Of a stretch of 64,000 nt of DNA, positions 13,801 through 24,369 are shown piece by piece. A program made the translations under genes and the position numbers. The notes under the pieces were generated by a model that was not told the DNA's origin, ran no database searches, and saw nothing but the letters and a program-made list of their open reading frames with translations. Each line of letters begins with the position of its first letter. Positions within the stretch are counted from its first letter, which is position 1. This DNA is from Mesomycoplasma ovipneumoniae (lineage in GTDB: Bacteria > Bacillota_I > Bacilli_A > Mycoplasmatales > Metamycoplasmataceae): the NCBI RefSeq assembly GCF_038095995.1, contig NZ_CP146005.1, forward strand, positions 682,001-746,000, read 5' to 3'.

Positions 13801-16800
13801 TTGTGGCTCTGGGCAGTTTGGACTACTTTGATAATTTTTGCCGTACTTGCTACGGTAGCAAAATTACGCTGTGCGGCTGATTCTTCTTTTAATTGCTCAG
13901 CAAATTCAATTTTTTGGCCGTCAAGCAAAATCTCACTAACTGTATAGTGGCTTAATTTGTCAAGATTTTGAACATTAAATTCAACCTTGTTAAGTCCGTC
14001 TTTATATTCAATTTGATCAGCTGAAGCTGAGGCAACCGTTCCGGTTGCATTATTTTTGAGGAAAATAACGGCTTTTTTTAGTGAAGAATTTGCTCTTTTA
14101 TTATAGTCTGGATCTTTTGTGGTAAAGCTAACAGTCAATTTTGCACTGTCTTGGGTAGGCTCAGCTGAAATTGAAGCAATATCACTAAGAGTATAAAAAT
14201 GAGGTAAGTCATCTGTTTCTTTTTGGTTTAGATCAATAAATTTATACTCTAAATTATCAAAAGCCTCATCTTGATTTGGCGCTGGATCTAATTTGAAAAA
14301 AGTATATTTTTTCCCAGGACTAAGTTTGTCTAGTTTAACTGAAAGGATGTTGTTTGTAAGAACTGAATAACCAAGATTTGAATTTGTATCTAAAGGTAAA
14401 GATTTAACTTCTTGGCCGTCTTCAGATTTAAAAATTGCATTAAATTGTTTACCATTTAAATAACGGTTGAAATTTGGATCAATATAAATTGAAGCCTCAG
14501 CACTTTTTAGGCCAATTGACTCAAAGTTGGCACCGATTATTTTAACTTTTTGGAAGGTAGTTATAAATCTTGCATTTAAGTCAAGAATACCTTCTGAGCT
14601 AAAAAAGTCAGTTTTCCCGAGTATTTCAACATCAGCAACTTGGTACTCAGTTTTAGGATCAAGATCTTTAAGATCAAAATACATAACAAGTTTGTCATCT
14701 TGTAGCTCGTGCCGAGTCGGGCTAAGAGCAGCAGAACCTGCCTGGCTAACAGGAACTTGCTTTGCCAAATCTGCAAGATTTAAATTAATTGTTTCTGTTA
14801 GATTAGTAAAGCCGGGCTGACCAAAGACGATTTTGGCATTTAAGTCTAGATTTGCTTCTTGGATATTTTTAAAGTCTCCAGCAATTGTTACCTTGGCGAC
14901 TGCACTTGTCTGGTCAACGTTTTCAAAGCTGATGTCTGAAACATAATATTTGACAAAAAACTCGTCCAGCGGTAAGTTTTGCTGTGTTTTTTTGTTCGGA
15001 TCAAAATTGATTGCAACAGCAACCTCTGGATAGTCAGAAATGACAATTTTCTCAAGTTTATAAGTTGTTGAGCTCTCAAAGTTTTCAAGTTCAAATTTAA
15101 TCTCAGAGCCCTGAGGAATACTTGCTTTTGATTTATAGACTTTTTGAGGCTCGTCTTTTTTGTGATAGTATAAATAAAGCTCTTTGTCGTTTAAAAAAGA
15201 TGAATCAAGACCAAAGCCAAAAGTATATTCAACTTTTGAGGCAAGAATTTTTGGCTCTAATTTAATAAAAGTCTTTAAATCTGAAATTGAAGTAATAAAA
15301 TTACGACTTGCTGAGCCAGTCTCGAGGCTGTTGTCTCAAGCTAAATTTAAGTAGTCATACCCATCTCTGTTTTTGTTAAAAACAGAATTTGGATTTAGCC
15401 CATCAAAAACAACCTTGCTAAGACCGTATTTTGTTTTATTTGTAAGACCCTTTGGCTCAAAACTAATTTGGTAAGAATTTGGCTGATCTGTTTTTCTAAA
15501 AACACCACTAACTGGCAGAATTGAACTGTCATCTAAATATAGATGAGCCTTAGTTCCTTCTAAATTATCAACTGAGACAACAGATAAGTCAACTTTGGCG
15601 AATGTCGCACCGGTTGCAATTTTTGACTCAACAATTGCCGCTGGGCTATGAAAGTTTTTAATGAAAGTTTGGCCAAATTCAACCTTTGAAGACTCGAGTT
15701 CAAAACTCTCGATTTGGTAAGATGACCCAGGAGCTAAATTGTTTAGGTCAAAGCTTGCTAAATTAGCGGCAAAAAATGAACTTACACTGAATTTTTGGCC
15801 TGTTTGAATATTTGTATAGTTTAGCTTGATTGGCTTGTTTTCCAAATTAGGACTTGAGTTTAGAGTTGAAAAATTAACTGTAAGTCTTTTTGAGTCAAAA
15901 CTTAAGTTTTGGTCAATTAAAGACTCAGCACGATAATTATATTTGCCTGTTGTTGCTTCAAAAAGTTTTTCTTTTTGGGCATCTTGTTCGTAGTTAATCT
16001 GTGGAGCTAGGGCAATTTTTTGCATTGGCACAAGCGGGATGTCACTAGCTGAAACAGAACTGTCAACATAACGAATTGCACTAATTTTATAATCCATTCC
16101 CGGGTGAAGATTTTCGAGGCTAAACTCAGCCACTCCGTTTTTAACGGTTGCTGAATCAACATAAGAAGTGTGAATTTCCTGGGAATTACTGAGTGGATCA
16201 ACATTGGCTGATTGATTTTTTAGGACATAATAATACTCTAGGGCAACTTTTTTACCCTCAAGATTAGCAGCCTCATCGGCAAATTTTAGTGAAACTGAGG
16301 CACTAGAAGGAGTTTTGGTTTGAAAGTTAATTGTTGAAACTGCAGGCGGAGTATCGACAAAATTGGTAACATTTTGACCAAAGGCAATTACTTTTTTGGC
16401 AGAAAATCTTTTTTGCTTTTTATCATCAAGATAAACTTTTAGATAGTATCTTTTTCCAAAACTAAGACCGTTATAATTTGAAGATAGCCGTCAAGTTCGA
16501 CTAAATTCATCATAAATGGCTTTGTGTGAAACAATTACGTCTTTTCCTTGCTCATCAGCTGTAAAGTCAACATTTAAATCTTGATAATTTAGTTTATATG
16601 AATCTAAATCACTTAGGGCAAATTCAAGTTCATAACCAATATTATCACGATTAATATGTTTAAAATCAACAATATTATATTGAAGTGTATTTCAAGACTT
16701 TAAAAGGAAAGGAAGAAAACTGAGCGAACCAATACTAAGACCACCAAAGGCAAGTAGTGAAAGTATGATTGCACGTTTTTTAGTTACTTTCATTAATTTT

Positions 16801-16829
16801 TTCTCTTTTTTTGTTAGATTTTCAGCCAT
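4803..16829 (-). CDS. 4008-aa giant repeat surface protein
   Basis: One frame runs from ATG 16829 to TAA 4803, interrupted only by TGA, which is Trp here; I checked each gap between standard-code ORF segments for TAA/TAG and found none. The start has AGGAG 5 nt upstream. Residues 1-45 are Lys-rich followed by one hydrophobic segment (signal anchor, no lipobox). Residues of about 60-3250 are tandem modules of about 110-140 aa with the same pattern as the neighbouring partial gene. Basic linker motifs R-X-(K/R)-R-S occur near residues 1606, 1918 and 2265. Residues of about 3270-3350 are predicted coiled coil (Gln/Glu/Lys-rich heptads). The last 500 residues are non-repetitive, aromatic and Gly/Pro/Asn-rich, and may form a globular tip. 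A product of about 440 kDa is extreme for a small genome. Adhesin or Ig-like fibre is inference; DUF1410-type repeats are a family to test. Confidence 0.9.
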
Positions 16830-17150
16830 AATTACTCCTCTTTTTATATAATACAGATTTTGTTTTAATTTTACCATTTTTTTGTCTATTAATGACAAGA
16901 AACAAAGCTTGAAATTATTTCAACTTTGTTTCTTTAAATAAAAAATAGATAGGTAAAATAAATTTTAGACTTTACTAGATATTTCAATAGTATGTCTTAA
17001 TTATACAAAAATGTTTTAAAATTCAAAGAAAATATTAAAATATTTTTAGTAATTAAACATTTTAATAGAATATCTCGATAAGTATGACCTTATTATACCA
17101 AAATATTTTAAGATAAAAGAAATTAAAAAAATTTTTTTGGTAAGCAAAGA
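16830..17150. other. Intergenic, upstream of giant protein gene
   Basis: This is AT-rich DNA between the giant gene and the first mini-element. I see no ORF with a ribosome site. It must contain the promoter for the 4008-aa gene on the minus strand; a TATTATAT stretch about 20 bp before the ATG is the only -10-like candidate I see, and it is weak. Confidence 0.4.
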
Positions 17151-17179
17151 TTTTAGGCAAAAATTACTAGGCAAAAAAA

Positions 17180-17768
17180 TTTTAAAAAAATGCTTGGTCT
17201 AAGAAAAAATTCTGTTATAATAAACTCACTAAGAATAATTAATGAATTTTATATTGAATTAAGGGGGAATTAGTTATGTTTTTTGTCTAATGTGCTCTGA
17301 TATTGCGAATTTTCCGCCATATTTTTAAATATGATGCAATGCCATAAATTTAACCGTTTAGAAATCTACAAATTTATGGCTTTTTCTTTCGGCTCTTTCA
17401 AAACTTCACATATTTTTTTAGGCTCAATTTAAATAAAAACGAGTTTTCTATTTGCATTGAGTTTAAATAGTATTTGTATTTTTTATGGTTTTTGTCAGTG
17501 TATCCATAAATTGATTTTTTACAGTGTTTTAGCTAAAAAAGTAGTTTAAAAATTTCATAATTTTGCTTTTTAAGGTAAAATTTTAGCTTTTTTAGTTTGT
17601 CTTATTTTATTAATAAGTAGATTTTGCATTCGTGAGCGTTAGATTTAAAATTTAGTGTTTTTGCCTTGATAGTTATTTTTTCTGAGTTTGCCAAAAAAGT
17701 TAAAAAAGTGTCCAAAACTAAACCAGGACACTTTTTTAAGATCATCTCATCAAGCTGGGAAACTCGCC
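17180..17768 (+). mobile_element. Mini-element copy 1 (promoter, MFFV mini-ORF, hairpins)
   Basis: First copy of the dispersed element. It has only 7 A's, then a -35-like TTGGTC (17194), a 16-nt spacer and TATAAT (17216) preceded by TG. A GGGGG Shine-Dalgarno precedes ATG at 17276 and the mini-ORF M-F-F-V-stop. The hairpin with perfect arms GCCATAAATTT/AAATTTATGGC follows, then a T-run. The right end (AAGCTGGGAAACTCG, 17752-17766) matches the inverted repeat of the IS1634-type element. No matching left end is visible, so this copy is truncated or rearranged. A second promoter-like fragment (TTGGATC ... TATAAT) lies at about 17800-17840. Confidence 0.7.
17702..17737. terminator. Bidirectional terminator hairpin in mini-element right end
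   Basis: Perfect 12-bp arms AAAAAAGTGTCC/GGACACTTTTTT enclose a 12-nt loop, giving U-runs on both strands. It can end the minus-strand pta-ackA transcript (ackA stops 141 nt upstream) as well as plus-strand transcription from the element. The same hairpin recurs at 33771-33808 and, with changes, at 37929-37961. Confidence 0.75.
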
Positions 17769-17877
17769 AAAATTAATCCGCACAAAATTTTTAAAAAAAT
17801 GCTTGGATCAAAATAAAAATATTGTATAATATCAATACTTTGGTTTTATTATGGGTTCTTTCAAAACTTAATAAAGG

Positions 17878-19083
17878 TTAGTTTCAAACTTTGAGCGCGT
17901 TTTTTGCTATTAACAGTTCTTCGTTTGTTTTGATTACGAAAATGTCAAGATCTGATTCTGGTGCTGAAATTTTTTCAATAGCGGCAAATTCTGGAATTGG
18001 TCTTGAATTTAGTTCTTGATCAAGAACTAAATTCAACTTCGGTAATTGAATTTTTGCAATTACCGAAGCGCGAATTAGTGCTGAATTTTCGCCTACCCCA
18101 CCGGTAAAAACTAAAGCTTTAATGTTTTTACCAACCTTATTAATATAATTAATTAGATAGTCGACAATTTTTTGCACATAAACTTCAAGGGCAAAACTTG
18201 CATCTTGATTACCGTTATCTGCAGCAGAAATGACATCCCGAAGGTCAGAAGAAACGTTTGAAAGTCCTAAAAGTCCTGATTGTTTGTTTAAAAGTGTGTC
18301 TAAATCAGTGAAGGAAAAATGAGCTGTTGTGCCTAGGTAGGTTAAAATTGAGGGGTCTACATCGCCGCTTCGGGTTCCCATGGCAACACCTGCAAGTGGC
18401 GTCATTCCCATTGAAGTATCAACTGAAGCCGAATCTTTAACAGCGCACAAAGAAATCCCATTCCCAATGTGCATGTTTACAAAATTAACTGAATCAGAAT
18501 TATAGATTTTTTCAACTTGTGTTGTTATATATTTGTGAGAAATGCCGTGAAATCCGTATTTTCTTATTCCGTACTTGTTTGCTATTTGGGCATTAATTGG
18601 ATATGTGTAATTAACTTTAGGGATACTTGCATGAAAAGCGGTGTCAAAACTTGCTGATAATTTTGCTCAAGGAAGTAATTTTTTAATAGCACTAATAGTT
18701 GCGAGCGCCCCTGGGTTGTGTAAAGGTGCAAATTTTGCTGCTTCTTGAATTTTTGCTATCGCTGAATCATCAAGGCGAGCTGGAGCATTGAAACTTGCAC
18801 CCCCATGAACAATTCGAAATCCAACAAGCTCAAATTCTTCTAGGTTTTGAACTAAATTATTGTCTTTTCAAAGTTGAATTTGACTCTCTAAGGCATCAGA
18901 ATGAGTTGGAAAATCTTTGCTCAAGTTGTAGCTTTTCTCGTCAAATGTCATTTTGATTTTGCCTTCTTGAAGTCCAATTCTTTCGATTAGACCAACTCCG
19001 AGCAAATCTAATGTATCTTTTTCAAAAATTTGTCATTTAATTGAGGATGAACCAGCGTTTATAACTAAAATTTTACTCTTCAT
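17878..19083 (-). CDS. ackA: Acetate kinase
   Basis: 401 aa. It catalyses acetyl phosphate + ADP to acetate + ATP, the substrate-level ATP step of the fermentative acetate pathway in the cytoplasm. The N-terminus reads KILVINAGSSSIKW, the phosphate-binding start of the acetokinase fold, and GFHGISHKY, MHIGNGISLCAV and FTGGVGENSALIR are the family signatures. Length matches the family (about 400). The last residues (..KVWN) are only reached by reading TGA at 17884 as Trp. The ATG overlaps the TAA of pta by one base (TAATG), indicating translational coupling. The hairpin at 17702-17737 is its likely terminator. Confidence 0.97.
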
Positions 19084-20036
19084 TATTTATCCTTTTCAAC
19101 TTGAAGTGCGCTAATTAGTGCGGTGTAAAAAACGTCTTCGACCGTTGCTCCACGTGATAAGTCATTAATAGGAGCGGCAATTCCGGTGATTATTGGTCCT
19201 ATTGCCCCAAAGCCACCAAGTCTTTGAGCAATTTTGTAGCCAATATTTCCGGCATCAAGATTTGGAAAAATTAAAACATTCGCATTTGTAGCAACATTTT
19301 CACCATATTTTTGGCGACGTACCTTATAGTCAAGAGCTGCATCTAGTTGAATTTCACCATAAGCTTCAATTGGTGAGGTTGCATTGAACATTTTTACAGC
19401 TCTAGATACGGCATCAGATTGAGGTGATTTGGCTGATCCTTTTGTTGAAAATGATAAAAAAGCCGGTTTAGGGTCAAATCCAAGTTGAATTGCAAAGTCA
19501 AGTGCGTTTTTAGCAATATCAGCTAATTGAGTTTCGTTTGGTAAAATATTTACCGAAATATCACTAAATAAGTATTTTTCATCACCTCGATGCATTATCA
19601 TTACGGAAGAAATTGTTTTAATATCTGGTTTTGGTCCGATAATTTTGAATGCAGCTCGAAGAATTTCTGCAGTTGGATAATTAAGTCCGCCTATTACAGC
19701 GTCAACTTTTTTGTTTCGAAGAAGCATTGTCCCGTAAAATGCATTAGAATCAAATTGGGCGACAGCTGATTCTAATGTTTCTTTGTTTTTACGGATTTTT
19801 AAAAATTGCTGTATAAAAGTTTGTTTTTCTTCTTCGTCAACTAAATATTGGTCGATTTCAAGATTCCCATATAATTCGTCAACAAGTAAAATTGGTCTAA
19901 CTAAATTTTTAGCTTTTAATTGCTGAGCGGCTTGAATTGCCCGTTCATCATGTCCGTCAATAATTAAAACTGAACGTAGACTTTTAGTTTCATTTTGTTG
20001 TTTTAGTCGTAATTCAAGATAATTTTGGTATGTCAT
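19083..20036 (-). CDS. pta: Phosphate acetyltransferase
   Basis: 317 aa. It converts acetyl-CoA + phosphate to acetyl phosphate + CoA, feeding AckA. The sequence has the PTA_PTB fold with D-x-D-E-R near the start, AVIGGLNYPTAEILRAA, LIFPNLDAGNIGYKIAQRLGG and the GPIITGIAAPINDLSRG signature near the C-terminus. Length is normal for the short Pta form. The start is ATG 20036 with AAAGGA 6 nt before it. It is first gene of the pta-ackA operon, with a 1-nt overlap to ackA. Confidence 0.97.
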   Translation of the reverse strand: MTYQNYLELRLKQQNETKSLRSVLIIDGHDERAIQAAQQLKAKNLVRPILLVDELYGNLEIDQYLVDEEEKQTFIQQFLKIRKNKETLESAVAQFDSNAFYGTMLLRNKKVDAVIGGLNYPTAEILRAAFKIIGPKPDIKTISSVMIMHRGDEKYLFSDISVNILPNETQLADIAKNALDFAIQLGFDPKPAFLSFSTKGSAKSPQSDAVSRAVKMFNATSPIEAYGEIQLDAALDYKVRRQKYGENVATNANVLIFPNLDAGNIGYKIAQRLGGFGAIGPIITGIAAPINDLSRGATVEDVFYTALISALQVEKDK

Positions 20037-20287
20037 TTTTTCCTTTCAAAGGTCAGTTTTGATCAACTAGATTTAATTTTACAAAATTTTTTTTATTTTA
20101 CTAAAAAAAAGATCAATAAATTAGTGGAGAATAACTAGTTATTTTAATTTTTTATTAGTTTGGCAAAAAAATATATTTCAAGAACATATATTTCAAATAA
20201 ATAAGAATTTAAAAAATGAAAGTTAAGAATTTTAAAAATAAACTTAAATCTTTTGTCTTTAAATTCATTAATTAGCAAAAAGATCTA
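20037..20287. other. Intergenic between pta and the tandem unknown-gene array
   Basis: This is A/T-rich, with no gene seen. The 20210-20287 part is repeated at about 24290-24369 and 27825-27900, always just beyond the stop of the 590-aa gene, so it belongs to the duplicated unit. The pta promoter should lie here, but I cannot single out a convincing one. Confidence 0.5.
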
Positions 20288-22060
20288 CTATTTCCCTTCT
20301 ATCTCAATAAATTTTTTGCTTTTATAACCACGAAAATCTACTCTTGCAATTTCATCATAATATTCAGTTCAATCATTAGAATCTCAAGAAAAGAGAGCGT
20401 GTTCTTGTAAAATTAATTCTTTTTCTTGTTGACTATATAAATTAGTATTTTCTAGAAAGTCTGTAAAATACCCAAATTCATGGTCTGTTCCTTTTAGAAA
20501 TTTATTCAACGCATCCCGATATAAAATTAATTCTTCCATAGATGATCCAATCACATTTTTAGTTAAATTATTTTGCCTTGGTGATCTAGAAACAAAGAAC
20601 GCCGGATCCTTGCCATCACGCAGAAAAATATCTTGTTCAAGTTTGACCAATTTTTGTTTGAAATAATATTTTAAAATTTCGTATTTACCTCCATAAATAT
20701 CATCATACAAATTTGAATGACCAATTCAGTAATAAATTTTTTCACCATCAACATTCAATAAAATGAAATTTTTCAATGCAATCGGCAAAACTCATGCATC
20801 GCCTGCTCCATAGGCAGGGTAGTAATATGGTTGAAATCAAAAAACTGGCTTTTTTGAGTCAAATTGAGAAATTATTTCATCAAAAAGCCCGTATTCTTGA
20901 CCGTCAAAGTAAAAAATTTCAAAATTTTCAAGTTTTAATTTTGCTCAGCTTGGCAGAATATAAAAATCAGGTATATCGGGATAAAAATCTAGTTCTTCAA
21001 TTCAATATTTTGGACCAAATAAAATTTGCAACAAATAGATTAATTCGATTTTATTTGTCCAATTATTCGCATGATCATAATAAGTTTGGCCGTCTTTACC
21101 AAAAAGTTCGCTACAATACTTTCGATATTCTGGACCAAATTTATCAAATCAACTAAGAATAAATTTATCACGATTTTCAATGTTTAAATTAAGCTTTTTA
21201 ATCCCATATTTTTCAAATTTTTTAAGCAAATTTTCATAAGTTTCAAAAGTAAATACATTTTGAATTGGTTCGATTTGGGTTTTTTCGTCAAGATTATAAT
21301 TCTCTTTTAATAACAAATTGTAGATATTTTCTACATTTTGTCCTAAATATGCTTTATTTATATCTACAAACTCTGAATTATATTCATATCTATTTGATAA
21401 AAAATCAAAGATTTTTTCGTGGTAATTTGCTAAATTTTTTGGCTCTGCATAAGGAACACTTTCCTGAATTTCCTTAATAATTAAAGCTTCAATTTCTCTT
21501 AATTCAGTTTTTGATTTAAATATTTTTGAAAATACAGCCGGATAAGAAATTGAAAATTCGCATTTTCCAATATTATCAAAGTTTTCAAAGACAACAACAA
21601 CCTCTTCAAAACCTTTACCATCGTGCAAGCCATATGAAGAATAAAGTTCAGAGATAAGATCAAGATTTTCTTTTCCATTTTTATCACAATATTCATTGTT
21701 TGCTCAACCACCAATTAAACACCTAATATCATTATAAAAACCAAATTTATTGAGTTTTTTGGAAAAAAATGCACTTTTTGGGATATCTTCTAGTTTTAAA
21801 TTATAAACATAATCTTCTTGTTTATAATTTAAACTAATAATTCTTTCAATTGGATTAGGATTGAAGCGCTCGGAAAGGTAATTGTACAAAAAAATTGGAA
21901 ATGGAAAACCATCATTATCATATTTACAATCAAGCGATAATTTAACATCATTCACAATCATGTTTCGAATTGAACAACGACTTTTAATATTAATTTCTAT
22001 ATATTTTAATTTAATTAATTGTTTTTTTGCCTTGGTTACTAAATCTAATTGCTTCTCCAT
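20288..22060 (-). CDS. Unknown 590-aa protein, module copy A
   Basis: Not recognised. The frame 22060-20288 is open with many TGA (Trp) codons. It is hydrophilic, rich in Lys, Glu, Phe, Tyr and Trp, with no signal peptide or clear membrane segment, so it is probably cytoplasmic. The N-terminal 40 residues are basic and may be helical. ATG 22060 has AAAGGTG about 10 nt upstream; ATG 22084 is an alternative start. It overlaps the end of the upstream membrane-protein gene in a different frame, so the pair is an operon. Copy B (24370-26142) has exactly the same length, and a third copy is split by an IS. The lockstep duplication with the neighbouring membrane protein suggests that the two work together. 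Confidence 0.8.
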
Positions 22061-23525
22061 ATAAAAAATGCACCTTTTCAACATTTAACATTTTTTTTCT
22101 TGGTATAAATTCATTCTCTTCGAATTTTCCTTCTATCATTCTTGCTCTCCTTACATGATAACTGGGAAAATATATTTTTATGTATGATGGTATATTTTTA
22201 TTTTTATTTTTATTTTTATTTTTATTTTTATTTGGATCATCAATATCAAACTCATTTTTAGGGTTAGCTCAATCAATAGCATCGCTAGCTAGACCTTCTC
22301 CAACAACAAAGCGATCCTTAGTGAAACCAATATCTTTATTTAAATTATTAGTTGGATCTCATGACCATCTATTTGCCACTATCAAATTTGCTGTATATTT
22401 TGTTTTTTCAGCCAAACTTTTCATAACTGGTTCATTATATGAATAAAAATCAATAGGTGAATTTAGTTTGTTTTCCATATTTTTACGGTCTCCTTTATTT
22501 TTATTCATTTTATCTCTTACTGAACTAGGTAGCAAGCTATTAATAATAATTTTGGTTAATTCTGATTGGGCTAGCAAACTTCCAACCGCTCAAAGTCACG
22601 CGGCAGGTTCTGGAATTGCTTGTTTACTAATAACAAAATAAGGTTCTAACTCTTCACCGTGAAAATTAAAAAATCAGGCGGGGTGTATTCCAGTGTATTG
22701 TCTTAATTTTTCCTTTTCTTTTGCTTTTACAATAGAAAGTTCTAAAGCCGCTATATTTGCTATTGATTTAATGCTAGGCTCACCTTTTGCTTTTGGCAAT
22801 TTATCTAAGTCAACCACAATTGAGCTTTCAGTTCTTCAAGTAACAGGGTTATTATTAGTTGGCTCATGAACAGGGGTATAATCATCTGACGAATAGTAAC
22901 TTTCACGGTTCCCAAATCATCTACCTACATCATCAACAACCTTTGGAAAAGTTTCCACAACTACCGCAGCAGCTGTGGAAACTGCTACTGCGGCAATGGC
23001 AGCTGCGACAGCATTTGAAATAAATGGAATAAAAGGCAAAAGGAAAAAGAAGGTTTTTTCAACCCGAGTTTGATTTTTAAGCTCTCTAAAGTCAAAAACA
23101 TAACCTTCTAATTTTAGTTTTGGTATACCTTCTTCAAAATAGAGTTCAGCTTTTTTGTTAACAAATTCAAGTGAAGCACTATTTAAAATTACCTCACCTT
23201 CTTGATTAATTTGAATCTGAATATCATCTAGATTAGGTGAGTCTGAATTAGTGCTTGTTTTGTTTAGATGTGTTTTGGCTTTTTTAATATTTGCATTAAT
23301 AACAAGCGAATTTTGTTGGTTTTTAGTTGAAACAATTTGGACAAAATCATCAAAATTTACCGGTTTTTTTGAATTTAATAGATTTATATCACGTGTTTCA
23401 AGTTTAAAGTCTGAATAGGTTTTTGTATTTTGAAAATGTCAAAGCGGACCAAAAACGCTTAGTGTCAGTGAAGTGAAAGCGAAAATATTAGTGATAAACT
23501 TAAAAAACTTTAATTTTTTCTTCAT
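22011..23525 (-). CDS. Unknown membrane protein of 504 aa, module copy A
   Basis: Not recognised. It starts MKKKLKFFKF at ATG 23525, with a first hydrophobic segment at residues of about 8-30 and no lipobox. A second long hydrophobic Ala/Val-rich segment lies at about 165-205 (LLPFIPFISNAVAAAIAAVA), and the C-terminal half is soluble and carries an Asn-Lys dipeptide repeat encoded by six ATTTTT units (22194-22229). No TAA/TAG occurs before 22011. The C-terminus runs 50-74 nt into the following gene. In copy B one base is missing near the end, so that version stops 37 residues earlier. A membrane-anchored partner of the 590-aa protein is inference. Confidence 0.8.
22194..22229 (-). repeat. Hexanucleotide tandem repeat (ATTTTT)6 inside coding region
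   Basis: Six ATTTTT units encode (Asn-Lys)n. Because the unit is 6 bp, slippage changes length without shifting frame. In copy B the corresponding tract (26274-26334) has diverged to ATTTGT units encoding Thr-Asn/Lys-Asn. Confidence 0.85.
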
Positions 23526-23683
23526 GTTTTTGACTTTTTTCAATTAAATTTATTAGTATTAAAATTTTAACATATACTAAAAACTTTTTAGGAAAAATAC
23601 CTAAAAAGATTGTATTTTAAAAGAATAAGTTATTATGTTAATCAATTGCTAAAAATAAATTACACTAAAATTCAGACACATTT
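23526..23683 (-). promoter_or_regulatory. Conserved 5' region of module A with hairpin
   Basis: The leader of the membrane-protein gene contains CTTTTTAGG-aaaaata-CCTAAAAAG (about 23587-23611), a perfect inverted repeat about 60 nt before the start codon. The same hairpin stands before copy B and before the dead copy C. On the minus strand it is followed by a T-rich run, so it could be an attenuator, an operator or just a terminator of upstream transcription. Confidence 0.55.
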
Positions 23684-24233
23684 CCTGAGTTTGCCAATTT
23701 AATGGCAAAAATTCACTTTTTATTGAATATAAATTTGCAAAAATACCGGTAAATCCTTGTCTTTTGACCTAAAATCTTAATTTTTATTGTTTTAAAATTG
23801 ATCTTTTGCAAAAAAAAAAAATGCTTGGTCAAAAATAAAGTTATGTTATAATCAACCTTACTAAGAATAATTAATAAATTTTGATATTGAATTAAGGGGG
23901 AATGAGTTATGTTTTTGCCATAAAAAATCAGAAAATGCGAATTATCCATTATATTTTTAATATGATGGAATGCCTTAAATTTAACCGTTTAGAAATCTTC
24001 AAATTTATGGCTTTTAGTTATTGTTCTTTCAAAACTTCATATGTTTTTTTAGGCTCAATGTAAGTAAAAACGAGTTTTCTATTAACATTGAGTTTAAATA
24101 GTAGTTGTATTTTTTTATGGTTTTTGTCAGTGTTTTAAACTAAAAAGCAGTGTTTAAAAATTTCATAATTTTGCTTTTTTAGTTAAAACACTAGCAAGAA
24201 TTAAGACAGAGGGTTGAATTTAACACTTCAAAG
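23684..24233 (+). mobile_element. Mini-element copy 2 (MFLP mini-ORF)
   Basis: The left end CCTGAGTTTGCCAATTT resembles the IS1634-type end and is followed by the shared GGCAAAAATTCAC block. Then come 12 A's, TTGGTC (23825), TATAAT (23867) and GGGGG before the mini-ORF M-F-L-P-stop at 23909-23923, followed by the three hairpins. The right part contains a fragment of IS1634 transposase 3' coding sequence (K-L-R-Q-R-V-E-F-N-T, about 24200-24230) instead of a normal right end. It is flanked by about 10-bp similar sequences (AGACACATTT and GCAGCATTTT). The matching position upstream of copy B (about 27770) is empty. Confidence 0.75.
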
Positions 24234-24369
24234 CAGCATTTTTGCAAATAAACATAAATTCAACTGATAAAATTGCTATTTTTAAATAGATAAAAATGAA
24301 AAACAGGTTATGAATTTTAAAAATAAACTTAAATCTTTTGTCTTTAAATTCATTAATTAACAAAAAGAT

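Noticed and set aside
4803..16829. Reading the giant gene as a row of ten separate genes
   Set aside because: All breaks are TGA in one frame; segments begin with GTG or TTG without ribosome sites and only the first has a signal anchor.
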